From JAICJC01 sp963709425 (GTDB lineage Bacteria; Actinomycetota; Thermoleophilia; Gaiellales; JAICJC01), in the NCBI GenBank assembly GCA_963709425.1, contig CAVPWG010000006.1:62001-126000 (forward strand): a stretch of 64,000 nucleotides of DNA, given 5' to 3'. This document shows, piece by piece, positions 42,267 through 50,278 of the stretch (position 1 is the stretch's first letter; the number at the start of each line of letters is the position of its first letter). Below the pieces are notes generated by a model. That model did no database searches. It was given only the letters and a program-made list of their open reading frames with translations, and had not been told where the DNA came from. Position numbers and translations under genes: made by a program.

Positions 42267-43459
42267 CGCGTCTCCCCCTCTCTGACGGCCAGCCACTCGA
42301 CGACGGACTCCCGCGTCCGCGCCACCACCTGGGGCCAGACCTCCCGCACCGACTCGCCCTCCTCCAGCCGGGCGATGTAGACCTCGGCCGCGGTCGGCTC
42401 CCGTAGCGGCTTCAGGAAGGCGGAGATCCCGAGCTCCGAGGCGATGTCGGACACCTGCTCGAGCAGGGCCTCGATCCGCGCCCCGGCCGGCATCACCGCA
42501 CCCGTGTCGAGGTCGATCAGCTCGCCGGCCATCCCCCACCGGATCGCCCGCCAGAAGTTCTCCTCGATCAACCGGTGGGGATGGGCGGGCAGCGGCCGGC
42601 CCTCCTCGTGCGCGCGGGCGTAGTGGGCCGTGAGGGCGGTCATCAGCCCCGCGAGCGCCACCGCCCGGCCGAACTCCGGCTGCGCGTCGCAGATGCGCAC
42701 CTCGACCGTCGGGAACGCCTGGTGCGGGCGGACGCTCCACCAGATCTCGGTGTGCTCGCGGATCGACCGCGTCGCGATGAGAAAGCGCACGAACTCGGCG
42801 TACTCTCCCCAATCCGCGAGCGAGTCGGGAACGCCGCAGCGCGGGAAGAACTTCGTGAACACCTGTGTGCGCGTGGAGTGCAGGTACGTGTGGCGATCCT
42901 CGAGCCACGGCGAGCTGCACGAGGCGGCCAGGAGCTCGGGCAGCACGCTGCGAAGCGCGCTCGACACCGCGACGGCCCGGTCGGCGCCGCGAATGCCGGT
43001 GTGCACGTGGATCCCGAACGTGTTGTTCCGCCAGGCGACGTAGCGCAGCGTCGACTCGACGAGGTGGTAGTGCTCGGTGTTGATGACCTCCTGGTCCTGC
43101 CAGCGGGCGAATGGGTGCGTGCCCGCCGCGGCCAGCGCATAGCCCAACCGCTCGGCGACCTCGATCACGTCGATGCGGCGGTGCGCCATCGCCTCGGCGG
43201 CCTCGGCGAAGGTCTCGCAGCGCCCGGTGCGGACCTCGACCTCGGAGCGAATCAGCTCACCGGCGACCATCCCCGCGAGCGGGCCGACGCGCGCCGCCTC
43301 GTCGATGCGCTCGAACCCGGGGGTCATGTCGAGCGTCGCGGGGTCGAGGATCGCGAACTCCTCCTCGACGCCGACGGTGAAGTCGTCGGCCGCCTCGAAC
43401 GACGCCCGGGCCGCCTCGAGCGCCTCGAGCGGATCGCTGATCTTGGGCGACTCCCCCAC
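42263..43459 (-). CDS. ybdK: Carboxylate-amine ligase, YbdK family (glutamate-cysteine ligase type 2)
   Basis: A 398-residue ATP-grasp-like ligase of the GCS2 family. FTVGVEEEFAILDP near 28-41 holds the Mg-binding Glu cluster, ELIRSEVEVRTGRCETFAEA is near 70, GIHVHTGI near 150, and PTVEVRICDAQPE near 245. Members have weak glutamate-cysteine ligase activity in vitro, but some make other gamma-glutamyl amides or act in natural-product pathways, so the substrate is open. Start is GTG. It is the first gene of the ybdK-DUF1844-mtnP operon. Confidence 0.88.
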   Translation of the reverse strand: MGESPKISDPLEALEAARASFEAADDFTVGVEEEFAILDPATLDMTPGFERIDEAARVGPLAGMVAGELIRSEVEVRTGRCETFAEAAEAMAHRRIDVIEVAERLGYALAAAGTHPFARWQDQEVINTEHYHLVESTLRYVAWRNNTFGIHVHTGIRGADRAVAVSSALRSVLPELLAASCSSPWLEDRHTYLHSTRTQVFTKFFPRCGVPDSLADWGEYAEFVRFLIATRSIREHTEIWWSVRPHQAFPTVEVRICDAQPEFGRAVALAGLMTALTAHYARAHEEGRPLPAHPHRLIEENFWRAIRWGMAGELIDLDTGAVMPAGARIEALLEQVSDIASELGISAFLKPLREPTAAEVYIARLEEGESVREVWPQVVARTRESVVEWLAVREGETR

Positions 43460-43536
43460 GGCGGCGGACGATACCCCGATACCGCCATTTGGGGAGGCGA
43501 AATGGTCATGCCGGCCGTAGCCTCATGTGGCCACGT

Positions 43537-44784
43537 TCACGCCAGGCTGAGGTCGATCAGACGGCGTGCGATCCCCTCCCAGCTCCAGCGCTCGACGACC
43601 GCCGCACGGGCTGCGAGGCCCATCTCCCGCCTGCGGGCGTCCGGAAGCGCGAGCAGCTCGGCGAGCCGCGCCTCGAGATCCTCGGAGGTCCCGTCGAACG
43701 TGATCCCGTTCGACCCGAGTCCTGCGGCGACCTCGGCCAGGCCGGAGTGATTCGCGACGATCGGGAGCACTCCGCACGATGCGGCCTCGGCCGCGACCAT
43801 GCCAAATGCCTCGGGCAGCACCGACGGCACGACGACGGCGTCGGCGAGCGGCACAAGCCGGTGGAGGTGGTCGTGATCCATCGCGCCGGTGAAGATCACC
43901 CGCTCGCCCGCCATCGCCTCGAGCTCGGCACGGGCGTCGCCGAAGCCGACGACGACGAGGGTCACGTCGGGGAACGCGACCGCGAGCCTGCTCCAGGCGT
44001 CGAGCAGCAGATGGACGCCCTTCTGGCGCATCAGCTTCCCGAAGTAGAGGACGAGCCGGCCCAGCCCGGCGAGCCGGTCGCCGGCGTCCGGGTCCGGAGC
44101 TCGTTCCGCCGGCCGGCCCGGACGGGGCGCCGCCGCATCTCGCCGAAGCATGGCGACCAACGCCGCAAGGTCTCCCCCGCCCGGATGGAACGCCTCGGTG
44201 TCAACGCCGGGCGGGACGACGTGCGTCCGGTCGTGAAGGCCCGTCCCGAGCAGCTCCTCGGTGACCTCGACGATGTGTCCCGAGCCCGCGAAGAGCGCCC
44301 GCACTCCTGCCAGCGCCGGGACGGCCAGGGACGCCAGCTGCGGGCGGCCGCGGATGGCGTACTCGAGCTCCGAGCCGTGGATCTTGACGGCGTGGGCAGT
44401 GCCGCCGGCGCAGGCCCGCGCCGCCACGGGACCGCCCATGAGCACGTGGTTCGCGAGCACGAGGTCGGCCCCGCCGTCGTGGGCCGCGGCCACGGCCCGG
44501 GCGTTCCGGTCGACGAAGACCTCGAGCTCGGCGGGCGTCATATCGGCCACATGACGAGCCTCGATGCCCTCGTAGCGGTCGAGCACGAACGTCGGGAGGA
44601 GCGGCCCGACGTCGGGCCGCACCACGCGGACGTTCGGGCCGAGCTCGAACTGCTCCGGCCGCGGCTCCTGGCAGACCACGACGACGTCGTGCCCCAGCCG
44701 TCCCCACGCTCGTGCCACGTGCTGCGTGTAGATGTTCGAGCCGGTGCCCTCGAGCAGGTAGCCATGCCACAGGACGAGCCGCAC
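43537..44784 (-). CDS. Glycosyltransferase family 4 (GT-B fold)
   Basis: A 415-residue glycosyltransferase. The N-terminal acceptor domain starts LVLWHGYLLEGTGSNIYTQH, with the glycine-rich loop of GT4 enzymes, and HGSELEYA is near 140. The C-terminal donor domain has LVLYFGKLMRQKGVHLLLDA near 235 and the EX7E motif PEAFGMVAAEAASCG near 335. It probably transfers a sugar from a nucleotide donor to a lipid or small acceptor. It is the last gene of the block following rex, 48 bases away. The acceptor is unknown. Confidence 0.9.
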   Translation of the reverse strand: MRLVLWHGYLLEGTGSNIYTQHVARAWGRLGHDVVVVCQEPRPEQFELGPNVRVVRPDVGPLLPTFVLDRYEGIEARHVADMTPAELEVFVDRNARAVAAAHDGGADLVLANHVLMGGPVAARACAGGTAHAVKIHGSELEYAIRGRPQLASLAVPALAGVRALFAGSGHIVEVTEELLGTGLHDRTHVVPPGVDTEAFHPGGGDLAALVAMLRRDAAAPRPGRPAERAPDPDAGDRLAGLGRLVLYFGKLMRQKGVHLLLDAWSRLAVAFPDVTLVVVGFGDARAELEAMAGERVIFTGAMDHDHLHRLVPLADAVVVPSVLPEAFGMVAAEAASCGVLPIVANHSGLAEVAAGLGSNGITFDGTSEDLEARLAELLALPDARRREMGLAARAAVVERWSWEGIARRLIDLSLA

Positions 44785-44832
44785 CGCCGAAACCTACCGG
44801 CCCGTCCGGCGGGCCGAGCGCCGCTGGACGTG

Positions 44833-45456
44833 CTAGGTCAGGTGGAAGTAGAGCGCGTGCAGGATCTCGACGACCGGGCTCGACCGGTGCACGGTCACGT
44901 CGGGGGGCGTGTCGATGAGCGCGTCGGAGTAGTTGAAGATGATCTTCACACCCGCGCGCACGAGCCGATCGGCGGCCTCCTGCGCCGCCTCCTCGGGCAC
45001 GGCGAGGACGCCCACGATCACGTTGCGGTCGCGGATCGCGTTCGGGAGCTCGGACATCTCCTGGATGCGCACGTCGCCCGAGTCGGTGCCGACCTTGGCC
45101 GGATCGTTGTCGAAGACCCCGGCGATGTTGAAGCCGTGGTCGGCGAAGATGCTCGACTTCGAGATCGCCTGGCCGAGCGAGCCGGCGCCGATGAGCACGA
45201 TGTTGTGCTGGCCGGACGTCCGCAGGATCTTCCGGATCTCGCCGATCAGGAAGTCGATGTTGTAGCCGACCCCGCGCTTGCCGAACTTGCCGAACCCGGA
45301 CAGGTCACGCCGGATCTGCGTCGCGTTGATGTTGGTGTACTCGCCGATCTCCTGCGACGAGATCGAGTCCCGGCCCTGCTTCTTCGCCTGCGTCAGCACC
45401 TGCAGATAGCGCGAAAGCCGGGCTGCGACGCCCACAGTCAGGCGGTCCGAAGCCAA
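44833..45456 (-). CDS. rex: Redox-sensing transcriptional repressor Rex
   Basis: A 207-residue repressor that leaves DNA when NADH rises, controlling fermentative and respiratory genes. The winged helix is at about 5-70 (ARLSRYLQVLTQAKKQGRDS, then NATQIRRDLSGFGKFGKRGVGY), the NADH-binding GAGSLGQAI near 85, and the domain-swap helix at the end. The frame extends upstream, but AAGGAG lies six bases before the TTG at 45456. A palindrome overlaps the probable transcription start, as expected for autoregulation. The preceding glutaredoxin gene also deals with redox chemistry. Confidence 0.92.
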   Translation of the reverse strand: MASDRLTVGVAARLSRYLQVLTQAKKQGRDSISSQEIGEYTNINATQIRRDLSGFGKFGKRGVGYNIDFLIGEIRKILRTSGQHNIVLIGAGSLGQAISKSSIFADHGFNIAGVFDNDPAKVGTDSGDVRIQEMSELPNAIRDRNVIVGVLAVPEEAAQEAADRLVRAGVKIIFNYSDALIDTPPDVTVHRSSPVVEILHALYFHLT

Positions 45457-45480
45457 CGGGGTCTCCTTCAGGGCGGGGGT

Positions 45481-45504
45481 TTGTAACACGTCACGATCAG
45501 TGTA
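45481..45504 (-). promoter_or_regulatory. Candidate rex promoter with Rex-like operator
   Basis: On the minus strand TACACT (45504-45499) is followed by the imperfect palindrome TCGTGACGTGTTACAA (45496-45481), 24 bases before the rex start. Rex operators have the form TGTGAAcgcgTTCACA in Streptomyces. Here the half-sites GTGA and TTAC are recognisable, but the spacing is two bases shorter than the consensus, and no -35 is evident. Confidence 0.3.
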
Positions 45505-45551
45505 GCCCCGCGGCTTCCGCTGCGGCGTCACACCGCCACGAGCGCCAGGTT

Positions 45552-45806
45552 CTAGGCCGCGCTTGTGGCGGCCGCGAGGCGGCGGCGGAGCTCGTCCGCG
45601 TCGACGCGGTACTTGAAGGCCTTGCGGCCGGCGACGAAGACGACCGGGATCTGCTCGCGGAACTCGGCCTCGAGGTCGGGGTCGCCGGTGATGTCCACCC
45701 GGACGAGGTCGAAGCCCACCTCGGCCCGCACCTGCTCGAGCACGTCGTGGGCCTCGTCGCACAGGTGGCAGCCGGCCGCCGTCATCATGCGCACCTCGAC
45801 GGTCAC
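45552..45806 (-). CDS. Glutaredoxin-like protein (DUF836)
   Basis: An 84-residue thioredoxin-fold protein. The redox motif is Cys13-x-x-Cys16 in AAGCHLCDEA, and the cis-proline is in REQIPVVFVAG near 54. This size and pattern match the DUF836 group of bacterial glutaredoxin-like proteins, which lack the GSH-binding features of classical Grx. It overlaps tsaD by ATGA and so is produced with the t6A enzymes; whether it reduces a protein of that pathway is not known. Confidence 0.88.
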   Translation of the reverse strand: MTVEVRMMTAAGCHLCDEAHDVLEQVRAEVGFDLVRVDITGDPDLEAEFREQIPVVFVAGRKAFKYRVDADELRRRLAAATSAA

Positions 45807-46783
45807 ATCGCGGTCGCGTAGGCGTCGCGGGACAGGTAGTCGGGGTACGCGATCGGCGCCGCGTAGCGGGCCGCCGAGGCGATCATCGCCGCGTTGTCGG
45901 AGCAGAGCTCAGGCGGCGCCAGAGCCAGTCGTACGCCCAGCTCGTCGCAGCTGCGAGCGGCAGACTCGCGCAGCACGGAGTTCCGGGCCACGCCGCCGAC
46001 GATCGCCAGCGTTCCGGCACCCGTGGACTCGACCGCCTCGGCCGCCCGCCCGACCAGTGCACGCACGATGGCCGCCTGGTAGGACGCGGCGAGGTCGGCG
46101 GGCGGGCCGGCATCGTCGCGGACGGCCCGGACCAGCGCCGTCTTCAGTCCGCTGAACGAGAAGTCGTGGCCGGGGCGACCCACCATCGCCGCGGGGAAGC
46201 GGTGGGCCGCCGCGTCGCCGCCCGCGGCGAGCCGTTCGAGCGCGGCGCCTCCCGGGTAGCCGAGGCCGAGCAGCCGGGCGCCCTTGTCGAACGCCTCGCC
46301 GGCGGCGTCGTCGAGGCTGCGCCCGATCACCGTCATCGCCTCATGCGACTCGACCGACGCCAGCAGCGTGTGGCCGCCGGACGCCAGGAGCACCAGGAAG
46401 GGCGGCTCGATCGGATCCGGCTCGAGGTAGAGCGCGGCGACGTGGCCGTGCAGGTGGTCGACGGGGACCAGCGGCAGCCGGCGCGCGAAGGCAAGCGCCT
46501 TCGCCGCCGAGAGGCCGACGAGGAGCGCACCGATCAGCCCTGGCCCCTCGGTGACGGCCACCGACCTGATGTCGTCCAGGGTCACGCCCGCGTCGGCGAG
46601 CGAGCGCTCCACGGCGGGCACGACGAGCTCCAGGTGCCGGCGCGACGCGACCTCCGGGACGACGCCGCCGTACGGCGCGTGCAGCGCCGCCTGTGAGCTG
46701 ACGACGCTCGAGAGGATGACGCCGTCCGGCGACACGACCGCGGCGGCGGTCTCGTCGCACGACGTCTCGATGCCGAGGATCAC
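45803..46783 (-). CDS. tsaD: tRNA N6-adenosine threonylcarbamoyltransferase TsaD
   Basis: A 326-residue ASKHA-fold enzyme that transfers the threonylcarbamoyl group to A37 of ANN-decoding tRNAs, working with TsaB and TsaE. GIETSCDETAAAVV opens the protein, the iron ligands His110 and His114 lie in VDHLHGH, LLASGGHT is near 133 and GGVARNSVLR near 265. The GTG start overlaps the rimI stop by GTGA. The unit of tsaE, tsaB, rimI and tsaD is continuous on this strand, so the complex is probably made from one transcript. Confidence 0.96.
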   Translation of the reverse strand: MILGIETSCDETAAAVVSPDGVILSSVVSSQAALHAPYGGVVPEVASRRHLELVVPAVERSLADAGVTLDDIRSVAVTEGPGLIGALLVGLSAAKALAFARRLPLVPVDHLHGHVAALYLEPDPIEPPFLVLLASGGHTLLASVESHEAMTVIGRSLDDAAGEAFDKGARLLGLGYPGGAALERLAAGGDAAAHRFPAAMVGRPGHDFSFSGLKTALVRAVRDDAGPPADLAASYQAAIVRALVGRAAEAVESTGAGTLAIVGGVARNSVLRESAARSCDELGVRLALAPPELCSDNAAMIASAARYAAPIAYPDYLSRDAYATAM

Positions 46784-47238
46784 ACCGGGGGCTCCGCGTC
46801 CTTCCACATGATGAGCGCGTCCTCGCGGTTGTCCGTGTAGTACCCGCGCCGGACGCCGGTCGTCACGAAGCCGAGTGCCTCGTACAGGTGGATCGCGACG
46901 ACGTTCGTCACCCGAACCTCGAGCGTGTAGCCCCGGTCGGGGTCCTCGCCGGTGATCTCGAACAGCCGCTCGAGCAGCACCCGGGCGATCCCGCGTCCCC
47001 GCCACATCGGGTCGACGGCCACGTTCATGACGTGCCATGCGTCGACGTACCGGGCGACGATCAGGTATCCCAGCATGTCCTCGCCCTGGAACGCCCCCAG
47101 GCAGATCCCGCTCGGCTTGGCGAGCTCTCCGGCGAACATCGACCGCGACCACGGCGTTGGATAGCTCTCGCGCTCGAGCTCCTCGATCCGGTCGAGGTCG
47201 GACGTCCGCAGACGCCGCAGCTTGACCGCGGTCATCAT
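46780..47238 (-). CDS. rimI: Ribosomal protein-alanine N-acetyltransferase RimI
   Basis: A 152-residue GNAT enzyme that in E. coli acetylates the N-terminal Ala of ribosomal protein S18; actinobacterial members may have broader targets. LRTSDLDRIEELERESYPTPW is the typical N-terminal block, the acetyl-CoA loop is RGRGIARVLLERLFE near 85, and the C-terminus has AIHLYEALGFVTTGVRRGYY. Start may be either of two adjacent ATG codons (47238 or 47235) overlapping the tsaB stop. It lies between tsaB and tsaD, a common arrangement. Confidence 0.94.
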   Translation of the reverse strand: MMTAVKLRRLRTSDLDRIEELERESYPTPWSRSMFAGELAKPSGICLGAFQGEDMLGYLIVARYVDAWHVMNVAVDPMWRGRGIARVLLERLFEITGEDPDRGYTLEVRVTNVVAIHLYEALGFVTTGVRRGYYTDNREDALIMWKDAEPPV

Positions 47239-47855
47239 GAGGCGGCCCTCGTTGCGAGTGCGCGGTCGGCGTCGGGCGCCCGGACATAGAGCGGCTCCGG
47301 CGGGCCTGCCGTGGCCGCGAGGGCAGCATGATGTCGGGCCCACGGGACGTGAAGCGGCGAGTCGTCGGCAGGGATCTCGAGGCCGTGCAGGCTGTCGCGG
47401 TAGCGGACGGCGCCGTCCCCGGCGCAGACGGTGCCGGAAGCGACGGCATCCGCGAGCGCTCCGGGTGCGATCGCCTGGACATCGAGCCCGGGGCCGGCGG
47501 CGAAGACCTCGCCTCGGCGGGCGTCCACACACGCCACGTCGACGCCGTCGCCGGCTCGGAGCGCGTCGAGGGTCGAGACGCCCTTGACGGGGATCCCGAG
47601 CGCGAATCCGAGCGCGCGGGCGGCCGCGAGGCCGATGCGAAGGCCGGTGAATGTCCCCGGCCCGGTCCCGGCGACGACCATGTCGAGCTCGGCCGGGGTC
47701 ACGCCGGCCTCGTCCATCAGCCGATCGACGTCGGCGAGCACGCGCTGGGCTGCCACCGAGCGGGCCCGGGTGGCCGATTCCCCCAGCGCGAGGCCATCCC
47801 GCCAGACGCACGCGGTGGCGATGTCGGTGGCGGTATCAAGCGAGAGAATCAGCAA
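47235..47855 (-). CDS. tsaB: tRNA threonylcarbamoyladenosine biosynthesis protein TsaB
   Basis: A 206-residue inactive homologue of TsaD that forms the heterodimer needed for t6A formation. LILSLDTATDIATACVWRDG starts the protein and GTGPGTFTGLRIGLAAARAL near 64-83 is the family signature. As usual, the iron-binding HxxxH of TsaD is absent. Start is TTG at 47855, inside the tsaE gene, which ends at 47836; the stop overlaps rimI. The C-terminal half is short, as in other actinobacterial TsaB proteins. Confidence 0.93.
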   Translation of the reverse strand: MLILSLDTATDIATACVWRDGLALGESATRARSVAAQRVLADVDRLMDEAGVTPAELDMVVAGTGPGTFTGLRIGLAAARALGFALGIPVKGVSTLDALRAGDGVDVACVDARRGEVFAAGPGLDVQAIAPGALADAVASGTVCAGDGAVRYRDSLHGLEIPADDSPLHVPWARHHAALAATAGPPEPLYVRAPDADRALATRAAS

Positions 47856-48318
47856 TCGCCGAGAGCAATCCTGGATGTTCGCTTCGCAACGAGATCAGCC
47901 TAGCATCGGCCTCCTGCAACCGCAGTTCCACGACGAGCCGGGGCGCCGGCAGGACACCGGCCCCGGGCTCGGGCCACTCGACGAAGCAGACCGCATCGTC
48001 GAAGTACGGCTCGAGGTCGGCCCACTCCTCAGGCGACACGCCGGCCGAGCGGTAGAGGTCGAGATGCGATACCGGGAACGCGGCCCCGGAGTAGCGGTGG
48101 CCGACGGTGAACGTCGGGCTGGTGACCAGGTCGGTCACGCCGAGCGCCGCGCATGCCGCGCGCACGAAGGCGGTCTTCCCCGCTCCCAGCTCGCCCATGA
48201 CGTCGACGACGTCCGGCGGTGCAAGCTGTCCGGCGACCGCAGCGGCGATCCGCTCGGTCGCGGCCAGGTTAGAAGAGACCCAGCTGGGCGTACTCGGGCT
48301 CAGGCTCGGGCTCGGCAA
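47836..48318 (-). CDS. tsaE: tRNA threonylcarbamoyladenosine biosynthesis ATPase TsaE
   Basis: A 160-residue P-loop ATPase that resets the TsaB-TsaD complex. Walker A is GELGAGKTAFVRA at about 42-54, followed by SPTFTVGHRY near 67 and the Walker B-like HLDLYR near 85; VEWPE near 114 is also characteristic. The only usable start is GTG 48318, which lies 50 bases inside the uracil-DNA glycosylase gene. The first 15 residues (Ser/Pro-rich) are therefore the shifted-frame reading of that gene's acidic tail and may not be conserved. Confidence 0.92.
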   Translation of the reverse strand: MPSPSLSPSTPSWVSSNLAATERIAAAVAGQLAPPDVVDVMGELGAGKTAFVRAACAALGVTDLVTSPTFTVGHRYSGAAFPVSHLDLYRSAGVSPEEWADLEPYFDDAVCFVEWPEPGAGVLPAPRLVVELRLQEADARLISLRSEHPGLLSAIADSLA

Positions 48319-48955
48319 CGCGCTCGGGCGGCGCGCCCACGACGATCGGCACCCGTGCGGGCGGCGCCTCGGCAGGGCCGGCGAGCAGCTCCGGGAGCCG
48401 GGCGAAATCGCCCTCGAGCGTCGTCATCATCGCCGGTGTGTAGAGGGCGGCGGCGGGATGGAAGATCGGGTAGAGCACGAGCTCGACGCCGCCGATTCGG
48501 CGGGGCTGCGGCCGGCCGTGCACGCGCGTGATGCCGTGCGGCTGGCCAGAGAGCAGCTTGGTCGCGAAGTTGCCGAGCGTGCAGACAACCTTTGGGCGGA
48601 TGAGCTCCACCTGCGCGAAGAGGTGCCCCTCACAGGCCTCGATCTCCTCTGGCTGCGGGTCGCGGTTCCCGGGCGGGCGGCACTTGAGCACGTTGGCGAT
48701 GTACACGTCGGGCCGCGAGAGCCCGATTGTCTGGAGCAGCCGCTCGAGCACCTTCCCGGCCTGGCCGACGAACGGCGCGCCCTGCTTGTCCTCGTGGAAG
48801 CCGGGCGCCTCGCCGACGAACATCAGATCGGCGTCCGGGTGGCCCGTGCCGACCACCACCTGCGTGCGCGAGGCCGACAGTGCGCACTTGACGCAGCCTC
48901 CCCATTCGTCCGCCAGTCGCTCGAGCTCTGCCGCGCGTGCGGGTGCATCGCTCAT
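48269..48955 (-). CDS. Uracil-DNA glycosylase, family 4 (iron-sulfur type)
   Basis: A 228-residue base-excision repair enzyme. The 4Fe-4S ligands appear as GGCVKCALS near 20 and as VLKCRPP with EACEGHL near 95-112. Motif A is VGEAPGFHEDKQGAPFVG near 48-65 and the catalytic-loop HPAA is in YPIFHPAAALY near 180. A Glu/Pro-rich tail (EPEPEPEYAQLGLF) ends the protein; the LGLF end resembles a clamp-binding motif (QLGLF), so it may attach to the beta sliding clamp. The frame extends upstream but the ATG at 48955 fits the family start. Confidence 0.92.
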   Translation of the reverse strand: MSDAPARAAELERLADEWGGCVKCALSASRTQVVVGTGHPDADLMFVGEAPGFHEDKQGAPFVGQAGKVLERLLQTIGLSRPDVYIANVLKCRPPGNRDPQPEEIEACEGHLFAQVELIRPKVVCTLGNFATKLLSGQPHGITRVHGRPQPRRIGGVELVLYPIFHPAAALYTPAMMTTLEGDFARLPELLAGPAEAPPARVPIVVGAPPERVAEPEPEPEYAQLGLF

Positions 48956-48992
48956 GGATCGCATTCTGGCAAGCGCCCCGGACGACTCGAAG

Positions 48993-49214
48993 TCAGTGGC
49001 CGCAGCCGCAGCTTCCGCCGCAGCATCCGCCACCGCCGCCGCCACCGCCGCCGACCGTCGCGCCGACGGGGCGCGGAGTCGCGAACGACGACAGGAGCTT
49101 CGTGACGGTCACGCCGCCGCACGCCGGGCAGCGGACATCGCCGGCGCTGGACGCCGACACGAGCTCCTCGAACGTGTCCGAGCAGTCGGCGCACAGGTAC
49201 TCGTAGATGGGCAT
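48993..49214 (-). CDS. FmdB-family zinc-ribbon protein
   Basis: A 73-residue protein with a treble-clef zinc ribbon at the N-terminus: MPIYEYLCADC, then VRCPACGG, giving two Cys pairs. The C-terminal third is a Gly-run followed by CCGGSCGCGH, a Cys/His cluster that may bind another metal. FmdB-like proteins were first described as putative regulators of formamidase or amidase genes. The gene heads the strand of UDG and t6A genes, with 37 bases before the UDG start. Confidence 0.85.
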   Translation of the reverse strand: MPIYEYLCADCSDTFEELVSASSAGDVRCPACGGVTVTKLLSSFATPRPVGATVGGGGGGGGGCCGGSCGCGH

Positions 49215-49236
49215 GGGCGTACTGTACCGCGCGGCC

Positions 49237-50262
49237 ATGCAGACGATCGCGGATGCAATCGATGCCGAGCTTGCGGACTGGAGCCGTCCGCCGAGCCTCG
49301 AGCAAGCGGTGCTCGGCACCGACGATCCCGCCGAGATCGAGCGCGTCGTCAGGAACATCTGCATGGAGAGGCTGCGCGCCGAGGTCGCCGCATGCATCTT
49401 CTACGAGGGCGGCGTCGGTTGCGTCTTCGGGCTCGAGCTTGCCGACGGCCGAACCACGGTTATAAAGGTGCACCCAGCGGGTGTGACCTATGCGCGAGTC
49501 CGGGCGGTCATGGACGTCCAGCTGCACCTCGCGGGTGCGGGCTTCCCGTGCCCGACTCCGCTCGCCGACCCGGCCGGCATCGGGCCGGCGTGGGCGACGT
49601 TCGAAGAGCTGGTCCCGCGCGAGTCGCACCGGGACGGCCATGAGCCGGTCGTCCGCCGGGCGATGGCGAGGACGCTCTGGTCACTCGTCGACACCGCACG
49701 GCCGTTGGCCACGGCCGGTCACCTCGGTCGCGATCTGCTCCGCGCGATTCCGCCTGAGCAGCTCTGGCCCAGGCCGCATGACGCACGGTTCGACTTCGAG
49801 GGCACCACGCGAGGCGCCGAGTGGATCGACACCATCGCACGGAGCGCCCGCGAACGCCTCGGCGGCGCCGTCGGCGAGATCGTCGTGGGCCACTCCGACT
49901 GGTCGGTCAAGAACTTCGCGTTCTGCGGCGATCGCGTCGCCGCTGTCTACGACTGGGACAGCATCGCGGTCGATGTCGAGCCGGTGTTTGTCGGCGAGGC
50001 CGTGCACGCGTTTCCGGCGACCTGGTACATCGACACCGCCGTCGCGCCGACGCCCGAGGAGGCTGCGGCGTTCGTCGAGGAGTACGAGGCGGCGCGGGGC
50101 CGTCCTTTCGACGCTGCCGAGATGGAGACGGTGCGGGCTGCCGCGGACTACGCGATGGCGTACTCGGCACGGTGCGCCCACAGCGACGACCCCGAAGGCG
50201 CCCTGCTTCGCCCCGGCACGACGCGTGATCTTCTGGCGCGCCACGGCCGGGTGCTGCCGTAA
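49237..50262 (+). CDS. Aminoglycoside phosphotransferase (APH)-like kinase
   Basis: A 341-residue protein with the protein-kinase-like fold of APH/choline kinases. The Lys of ATP binding may be in TTVIKVHPAG near 75, the catalytic loop is VVGHSDWSVKNFAF near 217 (HxDxxxxN), and the metal-binding DWD is in AVYDWDSIAV near 238. The target could be an antibiotic or a metabolite such as homoserine or fructosamine. ATG codons at 49207 and 49213 are also in frame, but they would overlap the divergent zinc-ribbon gene. Confidence 0.82.
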   Translation: MQTIADAIDAELADWSRPPSLEQAVLGTDDPAEIERVVRNICMERLRAEVAACIFYEGGVGCVFGLELADGRTTVIKVHPAGVTYARVRAVMDVQLHLAGAGFPCPTPLADPAGIGPAWATFEELVPRESHRDGHEPVVRRAMARTLWSLVDTARPLATAGHLGRDLLRAIPPEQLWPRPHDARFDFEGTTRGAEWIDTIARSARERLGGAVGEIVVGHSDWSVKNFAFCGDRVAAVYDWDSIAVDVEPVFVGEAVHAFPATWYIDTAVAPTPEEAAAFVEEYEAARGRPFDAAEMETVRAAADYAMAYSARCAHSDDPEGALLRPGTTRDLLARHGRVLP

Positions 50263-50278
50263 CCTCCGCCGCAGTCGC

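Noticed and set aside
44799..44817. Hairpin CGGCCCG-N5-CGGGCCG between rex and the glycosyltransferase gene as terminator
   Set aside because: Only seven pairs with no T-run, in a 48-base gap between same-strand genes; too weak to assert.
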